Source of the DNA: Chlamydiae bacterium Ga0074140
Lineage (GTDB): Bacteria; Chlamydiota; Chlamydiia; Chlamydiales; Rhabdochlamydiaceae
Reading direction: 5' to 3'
Length of the DNA stretch: 64,000 bases
NCBI GenBank assembly: GCA_001464115.1
Contig: LNES01000001.1
Coordinates: 1-64,000, forward strand
Shown here: in pieces, positions 31,051 through 39,615 of the stretch
Layout: each line of letters opens with the position of its first letter
Position numbering within the stretch: position 1 is the stretch's first letter
Translations under genes and position numbers: made by a program
Notes under the pieces: generated by a model
What the model was told of the DNA's origin: nothing
Database searches by the model: none
What the model saw: the letters and a program-made list of their open reading frames with translations, nothing else

Positions 31051-33210
31051 CTATTTCAGGAAGCTCTTGATGTTGACGATGGTGTACTCTTCACCTTGAA
31101 ATTGAAACTTCTTGCCGATGGTAAGACCCTTCATCGTCTGCGCCAACTTAGATTGGAACGAGAGGATGTTCTGCTCTGGATCCGCATCCCACGGGCCGAG
31201 AAGTGTGTAGGTGACTTTCTGTCCATTTTTTGTTGTGCACTCGACGATTGCGCCTACGCCCACCTCATTCTCTGAGATGTCATCGTGTGTGATGACGCGT
31301 GCGCGGTTTAACTGGTCAGAGAGGGATTTGAGTTCCGATTGCAAGCGATCGCGTTTTTCGAGAGCAGCCTTGAATTCAGCGTTTTCACGCAGGTCTCCGT
31401 GTGCTCTTGCCACTTCGATCTCTTTCGCATTCTCCACTGTTTCAACGGTTGCAATCTGTTGGATCCGCTTCTGCAGCTTCTGGTAGCCCTCTTGCGAGGT
31501 CCAGATCACCTGGCTCTCAGATGGAGGAGCTTCATTTTTGCGCCGAACTTTTCCGAGCGTTGGGTGTACTACCTCCGCGAGAGAGTGGAGAATCTTGATA
31601 TCATGATCAGATAGAGAGTGGCACTTGGTAGCGAGAAGCAGGAACTCTTTGCAAGCATCGATAGAAGCTCCTTGCATGATCTGTCTGACGATCGCGTAGC
31701 GGCCGCCGGAGAGAAGAGCATGGATCTTTTTGATCATCTCGCGACCTTGATCGCGCTGCTCGAGCAAGTTTAAGAGAACGAGAAGAGATTCAAAAAACTG
31801 GTTTTTGCCTGCTTGATCGCCGAAGGGAAGCTTCGGATCGACAATCACCTTCTGGAAGTACCACATGAATGCATCGGGATAGCGTCCAGGGTAGGTGGAG
31901 AGCTCTTCTAATTTTTTCGAGACCTCTACTTTGGCATTTGCTTCTAAGAGCTCATTTAAAATGAAGTCGCGTAAGGAGCTATGTTCGACGATGAGGAAGA
32001 GGTTTAAGAAGATCTCTTTCCAGTTGGAGAGATGTTTTCTAATCTCAGCAAGCGTGCGCTTTTTGAATGATTGAAGTTCGATCTGCCCTAGGAGCTCTTC
32101 GTACGATTTCTGTCTTTTAATGATTTCGAGTATGGGCGCATACTCTTTTTCTCCACTTAACTCTTGCAGGAAGTAGTGGATTTGAAGCTTCTCTGCATCG
32201 GTGACCTCTGGGAAAGAGAGCATCTCTTTCAGCTTTGTCTGAAGCTGAGATTTAAACTCGTCATTTTTAAGCGTATCGGAAAAATCCTTCATGAAGGAGT
32301 AGACCATCTGGATCAGCGTAGAGGCGTTTGGCTTGCTCTCTAGAGCTTTTTGGAGGCGTTCTTCGTGGGAGACTTCAGACTGTCTTAAGCGGAATGGCTC
32401 TTTGAGATCCTCTGGAGATTCAATTTTTGTATCTTTTTTGACTTTGGCGCGCGCATTCTGCCACCATTTTTGCCACTCGTTCGCAGGAATCACGAGATCA
32501 CATAGCTCATCTTTAATCTCCGCTCCTGTTTTAGGGCCGAGATCGCGAAGTAGCATGCGCATGACTTCAAGCGGGTTCTCTTTGGCTTTCTGTTCGAGAA
32601 GATCAGGATTGCCAAAACGCATGGCGAGGAAGTGGTCTTCTGGAACGGGGATAAGGGTTTTAAAAGCTGTTTCGAAGGAGAGGTCTTTTCTTCCAGGGAC
32701 ATAGTCAAACTCTACGCTGAGCTGCTCACGGAGGAGGGAGACATCGAGGATCTCTCCAATTCCCCAGCCGCCGCTATGGAAGACGTAATTCCCTTTTGCC
32801 ATATGCACAAGGAGTTCGTAGGCAGAGATCGCTCCCTGAAAACGCTCCCGGTTGCGGAGACCAATTAAGCGAATCATCTCATTGAAATGCTTCTCATTTC
32901 CGTGCTTATTTTTGAGATGTTCGAAGGCGAGCTCGGCAAGAGCAGGAGTATTCGTTGTCTGCAGGTCGATAATGAGCTGGATCACGCTATCGGCAGAAGA
33001 GGAGGGAGGGAGCTTTTTCCATAGAGGGACAGCTCTATCGACATGTCTTCCGAAGGACTCTGCCATATGAGATTGCTTAATGGCAGCGAGGATCTGCCTC
33101 ATCTCCTCGGGATCGACCTCGTCGGAAGAGGTGTACTCTTCCCAAAGGCGCAGTAGTCCCGGGTAATCATGGTCAGAGATCTTTGTTTGAAAATCTTTTA
33201 GATAACTCAT
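31051..33210 (-). CDS. greA: GreA-type transcript cleavage factor with long N-terminal extension
   Basis: The C-terminal ~160 residues are a GreA: a coiled-coil EGYQKLQKRIQQIATVETVEN, ARAHGDLRENAEFKAALEKRDRLQSEL (acidic tip and basic patch), then the FKBP-like domain with GVGAIVECTTKNG and YTLLGPWDADPEQN. GreA rescues backtracked RNA polymerase by stimulating cleavage. The first ~550 residues are an alpha-helical extension, probably of repeat type, found in chlamydial GreA (about 715 residues in Chlamydia). Here it is 719 residues from ATG 33210 (MSYLKDFQTKISDHDYPGLL). An alternative ATG at 33252 has the better ribosome site (AAGGAG, 4 bases away), adding 14 residues. The role of the extension is unknown. 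Confidence 0.9.
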   Translation of the reverse strand: MSYLKDFQTKISDHDYPGLLRLWEEYTSSDEVDPEEMRQILAAIKQSHMAESFGRHVDRAVPLWKKLPPSSSADSVIQLIIDLQTTNTPALAELAFEHLKNKHGNEKHFNEMIRLIGLRNRERFQGAISAYELLVHMAKGNYVFHSGGWGIGEILDVSLLREQLSVEFDYVPGRKDLSFETAFKTLIPVPEDHFLAMRFGNPDLLEQKAKENPLEVMRMLLRDLGPKTGAEIKDELCDLVIPANEWQKWWQNARAKVKKDTKIESPEDLKEPFRLRQSEVSHEERLQKALESKPNASTLIQMVYSFMKDFSDTLKNDEFKSQLQTKLKEMLSFPEVTDAEKLQIHYFLQELSGEKEYAPILEIIKRQKSYEELLGQIELQSFKKRTLAEIRKHLSNWKEIFLNLFLIVEHSSLRDFILNELLEANAKVEVSKKLEELSTYPGRYPDAFMWYFQKVIVDPKLPFGDQAGKNQFFESLLVLLNLLEQRDQGREMIKKIHALLSGGRYAIVRQIMQGASIDACKEFLLLATKCHSLSDHDIKILHSLAEVVHPTLGKVRRKNEAPPSESQVIWTSQEGYQKLQKRIQQIATVETVENAKEIEVARAHGDLRENAEFKAALEKRDRLQSELKSLSDQLNRARVITHDDISENEVGVGAIVECTTKNGQKVTYTLLGPWDADPEQNILSFQSKLAQTMKGLTIGKKFQFQGEEYTIVNIKSFLK

Positions 33211-33359
33211 TTCAATCCCTTGGCTTGGCAGAAGATGGCTAGTTGGAGGCATAGTACTCCTTTTCTCCAGGGGAGTATAGAAGGGACTCTATTTATCTTC
33301 AAATGTCATGTAGTTAATGAAGATTTTTCTTTTTTTTGTTATGAATCTGTCCCATTTTT

Positions 33360-35519
33360 ATGCGGCCTTTGTTTTCAAAAAGTTTATTTGTTGCCATTTC
33401 TCTTTTTCCGGGGTCCCTCAGGGCGTTAGAGGAGGGCTCGCCGCTTTTTAACGACCTGGAGAGGGTAGAGGAGATCAACCGCGAGATCGAAGAGGATCTC
33501 CCGTTTTTTTATAACTACTCGTTTGTCGGAGGCTATTTTGCGATGCCCTCGGCGCGTATGGCAAAGGCGGGGACGATTGCTGTTGGGGCTGCATCGACCC
33601 CTCCCTACTACAATTTCGGCCTCAACTTTCAAGCATTCGACCACCTCGAGCTCGTAGGAAATTACCGAATCTTTAGGGGCATCACAGAGCAGAACTTTGG
33701 TCATGAGGGGTTTGGCGACGACGCGGAGAGGATTGGGAATTTTAAGCTCGGCGTTCTCCTGCCCCAAGATGGGTTTCCGATGCTTCCTTCGATTGCCATT
33801 GGAGCGGAGGATTTTGTTGGGACCAAACGTTTTAACGCGCGCTACGTCGTGGTGACGCAGAAGTGGATGCGCGCAAATTTGGAGCTCACCCTCGGGTGGG
33901 GAAAGGGTAGGATAAAAGGAGCATTTGGAGGCATGGCCTGGACCCCTTTTCGTACGCATCGCAGCAGATTTCTCCGTACCCTGACTCTTGTCGCGGAATA
34001 CGATGCGAACAACTACAAAAAACATATCCATGAGCACCATAGAGGAAGAAAAGTCTCCTCTCGGATCAACGCCGGCCTCTCTTATACGCTCGCAGACATG
34101 CTCCAACTCTCGGTAAGCTCTCTGCGCGGCCGGGAGGTGGCAGCTTCCGCTTCGGTCCGCTACCCTCTCGGAACATCGAAGGGGTTCTTTCCCAAAGTGC
34201 AAGATCCTATTACCTACTGCTCTCCCGTGGATACGGAGCCGCTCGGACCGTTGCGCAGCGAAAAAGAGCTTGCACAAGAGCTAGCCTATGCCTTTTCCGA
34301 TCAAGGACTTGATCTCTACACCGTTTATCTCGTCTACACCGCGGATAAGAAGAAAAGCCTCTACCTGAAGGTGATCAACAATCGCTATCGAGAGGAGAAG
34401 GTAGTGAGAGACCGCATCGAGCATGTGCTCTCCGCGCTTACGCCGAACAACATCGAAAATATTGTCGTTGTGATCGAAGCGGATGGGATCGTCTCTCACT
34501 CCTATACGTTTAGGCGCGAAGATCTCATGCGTTACCAGCAGGGAATAACGGGCCCCTTTGAGCTCGCTGCTCTCTCTCCCATGCGTGAAGCCAAACAAGC
34601 ACCGAGCGCATATGACTCTACCCTTCTTTTTCACCGCAAAAAGCGGATCTGGGAGTTCACGGTGAATCCGCGGCTCATCACATTCTTCGGAAGTGCGAAG
34701 GGGAAATTCAAGTACAACTTGGCGATGACAGCTTCTCCCGAGGGGTACCTGTTCGATCAGGTCTACTACAAGTTCCTTTTCAGCTATAACATTAAGTCGA
34801 GCATTGTCAACCTTGGGCAGCAGGATCGTCTGAACCCCTCCTACATGCTCAACGTGCGAACAGATTCGCTTCGCTATTTCCAGAGTAACACCGTTGCAAT
34901 GGAAGAGGCCTACCTGCAACGAGGCTGGAATCTCGGGCGCGGCTGGTTTTGTCGATTGTCTGGAGGATACTTTGAGCCAGCCTATGGAGGTGGAGCTGCA
35001 GAGATTCTCTACTACCCCGTGCGTTGGAATCTCGCTTTTGGCGCAGAGGCGGCAGTTGTTCGCAAACGCAGGTACAAAGGCATCGCATTTACAAACAAGA
35101 TCCGTAAGCTCAAAAAAGATGGAGAGGTTGTCTTTGTCCCATTCCTAGGCACCCAATACTTCTTCAACCTCTACTACGACTACAAGCCCCTCAACCTTGA
35201 ATTCAAGGTGAAGGTGGGGCAGTTTCTTGCCAGAGATGTGGGCATTCGCACCGAGGCAACCCGCTATTTCCGCAGCGGCCTCCGCTTCTCGATCTGGTAC
35301 ACCTACACCAATGCGCACGATGTCGTAAACCGCCGCGTCTACCATGATCAGGGGTTCTCCTTCACAATCCCCTTCGATATGTTCCTAAAACAGAGCAGTC
35401 GCACCTACATCGGCTACGCCACCTCGATCTGGCTCCGCGACCAGGGAGCCGTTGGCGGGACCGGGAAGTCGCTCTACTTCACCCTGCAAGAGGAGAGGTA
35501 CAATTATGACAAAAAGTGA
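33360..35519 (+). CDS. YjbH-family outer-membrane protein (exopolysaccharide-associated)
   Basis: A 719-residue protein with a signal peptide (MRPLFSKSLFVAISLFPGSLRA) and a largely beta-strand mature part. Near residue 60 is GGYFAMPSARMAKAGTIAVG, followed by PYYNFGLNFQAFDHLELVGNY, the start pattern of the YjbH/GfcD domain. A central alpha/beta segment (about residues 300-385, LDLYTVYLVYTADKKKSLYLKV) separates two barrel-like halves, as in YjbH proteins. The C-terminal half has long alternating strands. YjbH/GfcD proteins are outer-membrane partners of polysaccharide assembly. It lies 9 kb from the glycan locus. It occupies the place between greA and hemB where Chlamydiaceae have nqrA and CT635. 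Confidence 0.72.
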   Translation: MRPLFSKSLFVAISLFPGSLRALEEGSPLFNDLERVEEINREIEEDLPFFYNYSFVGGYFAMPSARMAKAGTIAVGAASTPPYYNFGLNFQAFDHLELVGNYRIFRGITEQNFGHEGFGDDAERIGNFKLGVLLPQDGFPMLPSIAIGAEDFVGTKRFNARYVVVTQKWMRANLELTLGWGKGRIKGAFGGMAWTPFRTHRSRFLRTLTLVAEYDANNYKKHIHEHHRGRKVSSRINAGLSYTLADMLQLSVSSLRGREVAASASVRYPLGTSKGFFPKVQDPITYCSPVDTEPLGPLRSEKELAQELAYAFSDQGLDLYTVYLVYTADKKKSLYLKVINNRYREEKVVRDRIEHVLSALTPNNIENIVVVIEADGIVSHSYTFRREDLMRYQQGITGPFELAALSPMREAKQAPSAYDSTLLFHRKKRIWEFTVNPRLITFFGSAKGKFKYNLAMTASPEGYLFDQVYYKFLFSYNIKSSIVNLGQQDRLNPSYMLNVRTDSLRYFQSNTVAMEEAYLQRGWNLGRGWFCRLSGGYFEPAYGGGAAEILYYPVRWNLAFGAEAAVVRKRRYKGIAFTNKIRKLKKDGEVVFVPFLGTQYFFNLYYDYKPLNLEFKVKVGQFLARDVGIRTEATRYFRSGLRFSIWYTYTNAHDVVNRRVYHDQGFSFTIPFDMFLKQSSRTYIGYATSIWLRDQGAVGGTGKSLYFTLQEERYNYDKK

Positions 35520-35533
35520 AAGAAACGGATTTT

Positions 35534-36517
35534 CTACATTTGCAGCTGATCAATGATCAGAGGAGCTGCATAGGTAAAGACAAAGTCCGCGCCGGCGCGC
35601 TTGAAGCAGAGGAGCGCTTCGTAGAAGACTTTAGGGGCGTCGAGATATCCCTTCTCGTGGGCAGCCATGACCATGGCATACTCACCACTGACGTGGAAGG
35701 CGCAGATGGGAAGAGGAATCGCCTCGCGAATTTTTGCGATGATGTCGAGATAAAAAAGTCCGGGTTTCACAAGGAGGATATCCGCACCTTCTTCGGCATC
35801 GAGGGATGCTTCAAGTAGCGCTTCGCGTGTGTTCGCTGGGTTCATCTGATACCCCTTTTTATCTCCAATAGTGGGTGCGGAGCTGAGCGCTTCGCGATAA
35901 GGGGCGTATAGGCTGGATGTGTATTTTGCGGTGTAGGAGATAATCCCGACATTTGTGAAGTCGTGTGCATCGAGCTCTGTGCGAATTGCCTTTACGCGTC
36001 CGTCCATCATATCGCTTGGTGCGACGAAGTCGGCGCCGCACACCGCATGGAGATGTGCCATTTGCGCCAAGATTTCGATCGTTTTGTCATTGTCTACGGC
36101 ACTGCCTTCGAGCACGCCATCATGTCCATGAGAGGTGAAGGGGTCTAGGGCGATATCTGTAATGACACAAAGGGTGGGTAACTCTTTTTTGAGGGCTCGA
36201 ATGGCTCTTGGGATCAGACCTTTTTCATTGAGGGCTTCGCTGCCGAGAGAATTTTTTAATGAGGGGTCGATTACAGGAAAGAGGGCGATGGCGGGAACCC
36301 CCTTTTTGTGGAGCTTCTCTGCTTCTTTTAAAACCTCATCTATTGAGAGCTTAAAGACTTGTGGCAGTGAAGGAATGGCTTCCCGCTTCTTTTCTCCATC
36401 GATTATAAAGAAACAAGCGACGAGGTCGGCAGGTGAGAGAAGGGTTTCTGCTACGAGCGAGCGGATAGCGGGAGAGCGGCGGTTTCTTCTGGGGCGTTTT
36501 AAGATAGAGTGTGTCAT
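35534..36517 (-). CDS. hemB: Delta-aminolevulinic acid dehydratase (porphobilinogen synthase)
   Basis: HemB joins two 5-aminolevulinate molecules into porphobilinogen for heme. From ATG 36517 it has 327 residues; an upstream ATG (36553) is unlikely. The two catalytic lysines are in SYTAKYTSSLYAPYR (about residue 195) and DILLVKPGLFYLD (about residue 248). The metal-binding segment reads ITDIALDPFTSHGHDGV, with Asp in place of the zinc cysteines, so it is of the magnesium/potassium type. It converges with the YjbH gene (14 bp) and is divergent from thyX (71 bp). The hemB-thyX neighbourhood is as in Chlamydiaceae. Confidence 0.97.
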   Translation of the reverse strand: MTHSILKRPRRNRRSPAIRSLVAETLLSPADLVACFFIIDGEKKREAIPSLPQVFKLSIDEVLKEAEKLHKKGVPAIALFPVIDPSLKNSLGSEALNEKGLIPRAIRALKKELPTLCVITDIALDPFTSHGHDGVLEGSAVDNDKTIEILAQMAHLHAVCGADFVAPSDMMDGRVKAIRTELDAHDFTNVGIISYTAKYTSSLYAPYREALSSAPTIGDKKGYQMNPANTREALLEASLDAEEGADILLVKPGLFYLDIIAKIREAIPLPICAFHVSGEYAMVMAAHEKGYLDAPKVFYEALLCFKRAGADFVFTYAAPLIIDQLQM

Positions 36518-36588
36518 GAAAAAGACCTTGATCAACGAGTGGAAATATGACACGCTAGTTCTTAACCGTCACTTAAAATTAAATTTTT

Positions 36589-38238
36589 ATGATAGAGAAC
36601 TACGAAGAGTTTACTGAGAGTCAGCTGAAGGTTTTAAATCGCTATGTGACAAACACTGCAAGCAACGTGTTTGTGTTGCGCAATCTGCCCGAGGTTATCA
36701 AAGGAGCTCTCTTTTCCCGCTACTCCCGCTCAAGTCTTGGACTCCGCTCGCTTCTTCTCAAAGAGTTCATTCTGAGCGAAGAGACCGCTTTTGCCACCAT
36801 CACTGGGGGCCAGCTGCCGCAGTCAGAAGGAGAGCGTGAGCTTGAAGACCAGATGATGGCGATCAAAAAGGCGCAAAACTTTTACGATCGTATTCTCGAT
36901 GGTTACGGTGATGATTCGATTGGAGAGCTAGGTGGAGCGCACCTCGCTATCGAAAACATTTCGATGCTGGCAGCGAAGATGATCGAAGATTGTCGCATTG
37001 GCGGCTCTCCTCTTGAAAAATCGACCCGCTACATCTTCTTCGACCAGAAATTCCAGGGAGAGTATCTCTTCTACCGCGAACCTGTTCTCATGACCTCGGC
37101 GTTCCGCAATATCTATGTCGAGACCTGCAACCATCTTTTCGAAACCTACTCACGGCTGATTCCTCCTCTTACAGAACTCATGGAGAAGCGCTTCCCGAAA
37201 GAACATGATGTCTCCAAAGTGGCATATACAGCCGCTCTGCGAGCAAAAGTACTCGACTGTCTGCGTGGGCTTCTCCCCTCCAGCGCGCTTACCAACATGG
37301 GCATCTATGGCAATGGACGTTTTTACGAGACGCTTGTCCAGAAGATGAACTCTCATAGTCTCGCTGAGATGCGTGACCTGGGTAAAAAAGCTTACACGGA
37401 ACTTTCCAAGGTGATTCCCTCATTTATTCGCCGGGGTGAGAGTGGGCATAAGTACTGCAAAACTTTTGCAGAGTTCTCTGACCAGATGCAAGCGGAGCTC
37501 GCGGCACTCTCTTCTCGCTTCACACCTGTTCAGGGCAAGATGAACGGCCCTGGCGTGCGGCTCATCAACTACGATCCCGAGAGCCCGCAAAAAATTGCAG
37601 CAGCCCTCCTGTTTGGAAGCTCCTCTGCGGGCCTTCATGAGCTTCAAGAGCAGTGCCATCAACTTTCGGAAGAGGATCTTGCGCGCATTCTCGACGCAGC
37701 GGCTTTATTCCGTGAGAATCGTAGACACAAGTCCCCGCGTGCCCTCGAGCATGCGACCTTTACATTTGAGATCGTCGCCGACTTTGGCGTCTATCGCGAT
37801 CTTCACCGCCACCGTATGCTCACACAAGAGCGTCAGCTCCTCACGACCGACTTGGGCTTTTTCGTGCCGCATGAGATCAAGCATACCGAGATGGAAAAAG
37901 AGTACTGCGATGCCATGGAGTATGCGAAAAAAGTCCATGAGAAGATCGCAAGGGACTTCCCTGAGGAGGCGCAATATGTTGTGCCGATGGGGTTCAACAT
38001 CCACTGGTATTTCCATGTCAATTTGCGCTCCTTGCAATGGCTGTGCGAACTGAGATCCTCTCCCGCGGGCCATCCGACCTACCGATACCTTGTGCAAGAG
38101 TTTGCTAAACAAGTCATAGCAGTTTTCCCACAGTTTGAACGCTTCTTCAAATATGTAGACTATGATGGTTATGAGCTTGGAAGGCTCGGTCAAGAGATCC
38201 GGATCATTGAAAAGATGCAGACAAGACAGCCATCATGA
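36589..38238 (+). CDS. thyX: Double-length ThyX-like FAD-dependent thymidylate synthase
   Basis: ThyX methylates dUMP to dTMP using FAD, NADPH and methylene-THF. The usual size is 220-250 residues; here 549 residues contain two ThyX-like halves. The first half has FSRYSRSSLGLRSLLL near residue 42 and later FYDRILDGYGDDSIGELGGAHLAIENIS near residue 97 (region), a ThyX-like helix pair. The second has FTFEIVADFGVYRDLHRHRMLTQERQLLTTDLGF near residue 394 (region), where the ThyX signature RHRxxSxNxxSxR appears as RHRMLTQERQLLT. The C-terminal FHVNLRSLQWLCELRSSPAGHP is typical. The altered signature is shared, to my memory, with the chlamydial CT632 family. It overlaps tyrP by 4 bp. Confidence 0.8.
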   Translation: MIENYEEFTESQLKVLNRYVTNTASNVFVLRNLPEVIKGALFSRYSRSSLGLRSLLLKEFILSEETAFATITGGQLPQSEGERELEDQMMAIKKAQNFYDRILDGYGDDSIGELGGAHLAIENISMLAAKMIEDCRIGGSPLEKSTRYIFFDQKFQGEYLFYREPVLMTSAFRNIYVETCNHLFETYSRLIPPLTELMEKRFPKEHDVSKVAYTAALRAKVLDCLRGLLPSSALTNMGIYGNGRFYETLVQKMNSHSLAEMRDLGKKAYTELSKVIPSFIRRGESGHKYCKTFAEFSDQMQAELAALSSRFTPVQGKMNGPGVRLINYDPESPQKIAAALLFGSSSAGLHELQEQCHQLSEEDLARILDAAALFRENRRHKSPRALEHATFTFEIVADFGVYRDLHRHRMLTQERQLLTTDLGFFVPHEIKHTEMEKEYCDAMEYAKKVHEKIARDFPEEAQYVVPMGFNIHWYFHVNLRSLQWLCELRSSPAGHPTYRYLVQEFAKQVIAVFPQFERFFKYVDYDGYELGRLGQEIRIIEKMQTRQPS

Positions 38239-39458
38239 GCACCAAACCAGGAAGTCTAGTCGGTGGCATTCTTCTCATTGGAGGAAGCTGCATTGGGGCA
38301 GGCATTCTCGGTCTTCCCATTGTAACGGGTCTAGCTGGATTTTTCCCGTCACTTGTGATGTTTTTTGCAGCCTGGGCTTTCATGACCCTTACCGGGCTTC
38401 TCCTCGTTGAGGTCAACAGCTGGTTTGCAAGGCAGGTCAACTTCGTTTCGATGGTCGGGCAAGCGCTCGGCAGATTCGGAAGGGTGCTCAGCTGGCTCCT
38501 CTACCTCTTTCTTTTTTACGCTCTTCTCGTGGCGTATGTTTCCGGAAGTGGCGGCCTCTCTTCGACATTCTTTCAAACATTTCTGAACTGGAAGATTCCC
38601 GCTTGGGTAGGCAGTCTCTTTTTTGTTCTTCTTTTTGGTGCGGTTGTCTACCAGGGAACAAGACCTGTCGATCTCTCAAACCGCGTGCTGATGTTTGGCA
38701 AGATCGCAAGCTACATCGGCATGGTTATTCTTGGCATGAAATACGTTCAGCCAGAGCTTTTGACCTACACTAAACCCTCGCTCACGCTATTTTCTCTTCC
38801 TATTCTGGTCATCTCCTTTGGCTTTCACAACATGATCCCGACACTCACCGCCTACATGAAAAACGATCTCAAACGCGTGCGCCTCACGATTTTAGGAGGG
38901 AGCCTTTTTGCCCTCGTCGTCTATCTCGTGTGGGAGTTTGTCGTTCTCGGGATTGTCCCCGTTCATGGATCCGGGGGGATTGTTGAGAGTTTTCGGAACG
39001 ATCAAGAAGCCTCGCAAGCTGTGAGCAAAATCTTGGGGATCTCCTGGGTAAGCAGCTTTGCGCAAGGGCTTGCGTTCTTTGCGATTTTAACCGCCTTCCT
39101 CGCGCAATCTCTAGGACTCGTCCACTTCCTCGCCGATGGATTCAAAATCAGCCACGAAAAGAAGGAGAATGTCTGGCTCTGCGCATTAACTTTGGGTCCA
39201 CCGCTTCTCATCGCTCTTATCTACCCGCAGCTCTTCCTAACAGCGCTCAACTTTGCCGGCGGCATCTGCGCAGTGATCCTCTTTGGTATTCTTCCTGTTT
39301 GCATGGTCTGGATCGGCCGCTATGTCAAAAAGATTCATACTCCTTATCAACTCCGTGGAGGCAAACCTCTCCTCGTGGGCATTCTTCTCTTCTCTCTCCT
39401 CATCATGTTCGTCCAGATCTCCAGCATGCTTGGAGCTCCCTACCTCCCCAAACCGTAA
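38235..39458 (+). CDS. tyrP: Aromatic amino acid permease, TyrP family
   Basis: An inner-membrane permease of 407 residues with about 11 hydrophobic helices. The N-terminal segment GGILLIGGSCIGAGILGLPI (about residues 10-29) is the signature of the HAAAP family (tyrosine/tryptophan permeases), followed by FMTLTGLLLVEVNSW. A central LPILVISFGFHNMIPTLTAYM (about residues 188-208) is also typical. It probably imports tyrosine or tryptophan from the host by proton symport. The start ATG overlaps the thyX stop by 4 bp, so translation is coupled. A repeat-rich intergenic region follows. Confidence 0.92.
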   Translation: MSTKPGSLVGGILLIGGSCIGAGILGLPIVTGLAGFFPSLVMFFAAWAFMTLTGLLLVEVNSWFARQVNFVSMVGQALGRFGRVLSWLLYLFLFYALLVAYVSGSGGLSSTFFQTFLNWKIPAWVGSLFFVLLFGAVVYQGTRPVDLSNRVLMFGKIASYIGMVILGMKYVQPELLTYTKPSLTLFSLPILVISFGFHNMIPTLTAYMKNDLKRVRLTILGGSLFALVVYLVWEFVVLGIVPVHGSGGIVESFRNDQEASQAVSKILGISWVSSFAQGLAFFAILTAFLAQSLGLVHFLADGFKISHEKKENVWLCALTLGPPLLIALIYPQLFLTALNFAGGICAVILFGILPVCMVWIGRYVKKIHTPYQLRGGKPLLVGILLFSLLIMFVQISSMLGAPYLPKP

Positions 39459-39466
39459 GAAAAGAG

Positions 39467-39531
39467 ATGAACGATGAGTGATGAATGATGAACGAAGAGA
39501 AGAGAGAATTTGTCTTTTGTTCATCGTTCAT
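39467..39531. repeat. GATGAAC-word repeat with hairpin potential
   Basis: ATGAACGATGA (39467-39477) pairs with TCATCGTTCAT (39521-39531); between them are GATGAATGATGAACG and a purine run. A T-rich stretch follows, so it might terminate tyrP transcription. The words match those in the tract at 25670-25735. A short stretch at 39555-39576 resembles the arms of the 19436-19654 element. Confidence 0.45.
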
Positions 39532-39615
39532 GACTTCTTTTTCTTTCCCATCTCTGGGCTCTCGGTGTGCTTGGTGGTAAAATTACACTTCAGTTGACTA
39601 ACATGGTTACTTGCA

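Noticed and set aside
35520..36588. Replication origin near hemB, as in Chlamydiaceae
   Set aside because: Only 14 bp separate hemB from the YjbH gene and 71 bp separate hemB from thyX. No cluster of TTATCCACA-like DnaA boxes or AT-rich unwinding region is present.
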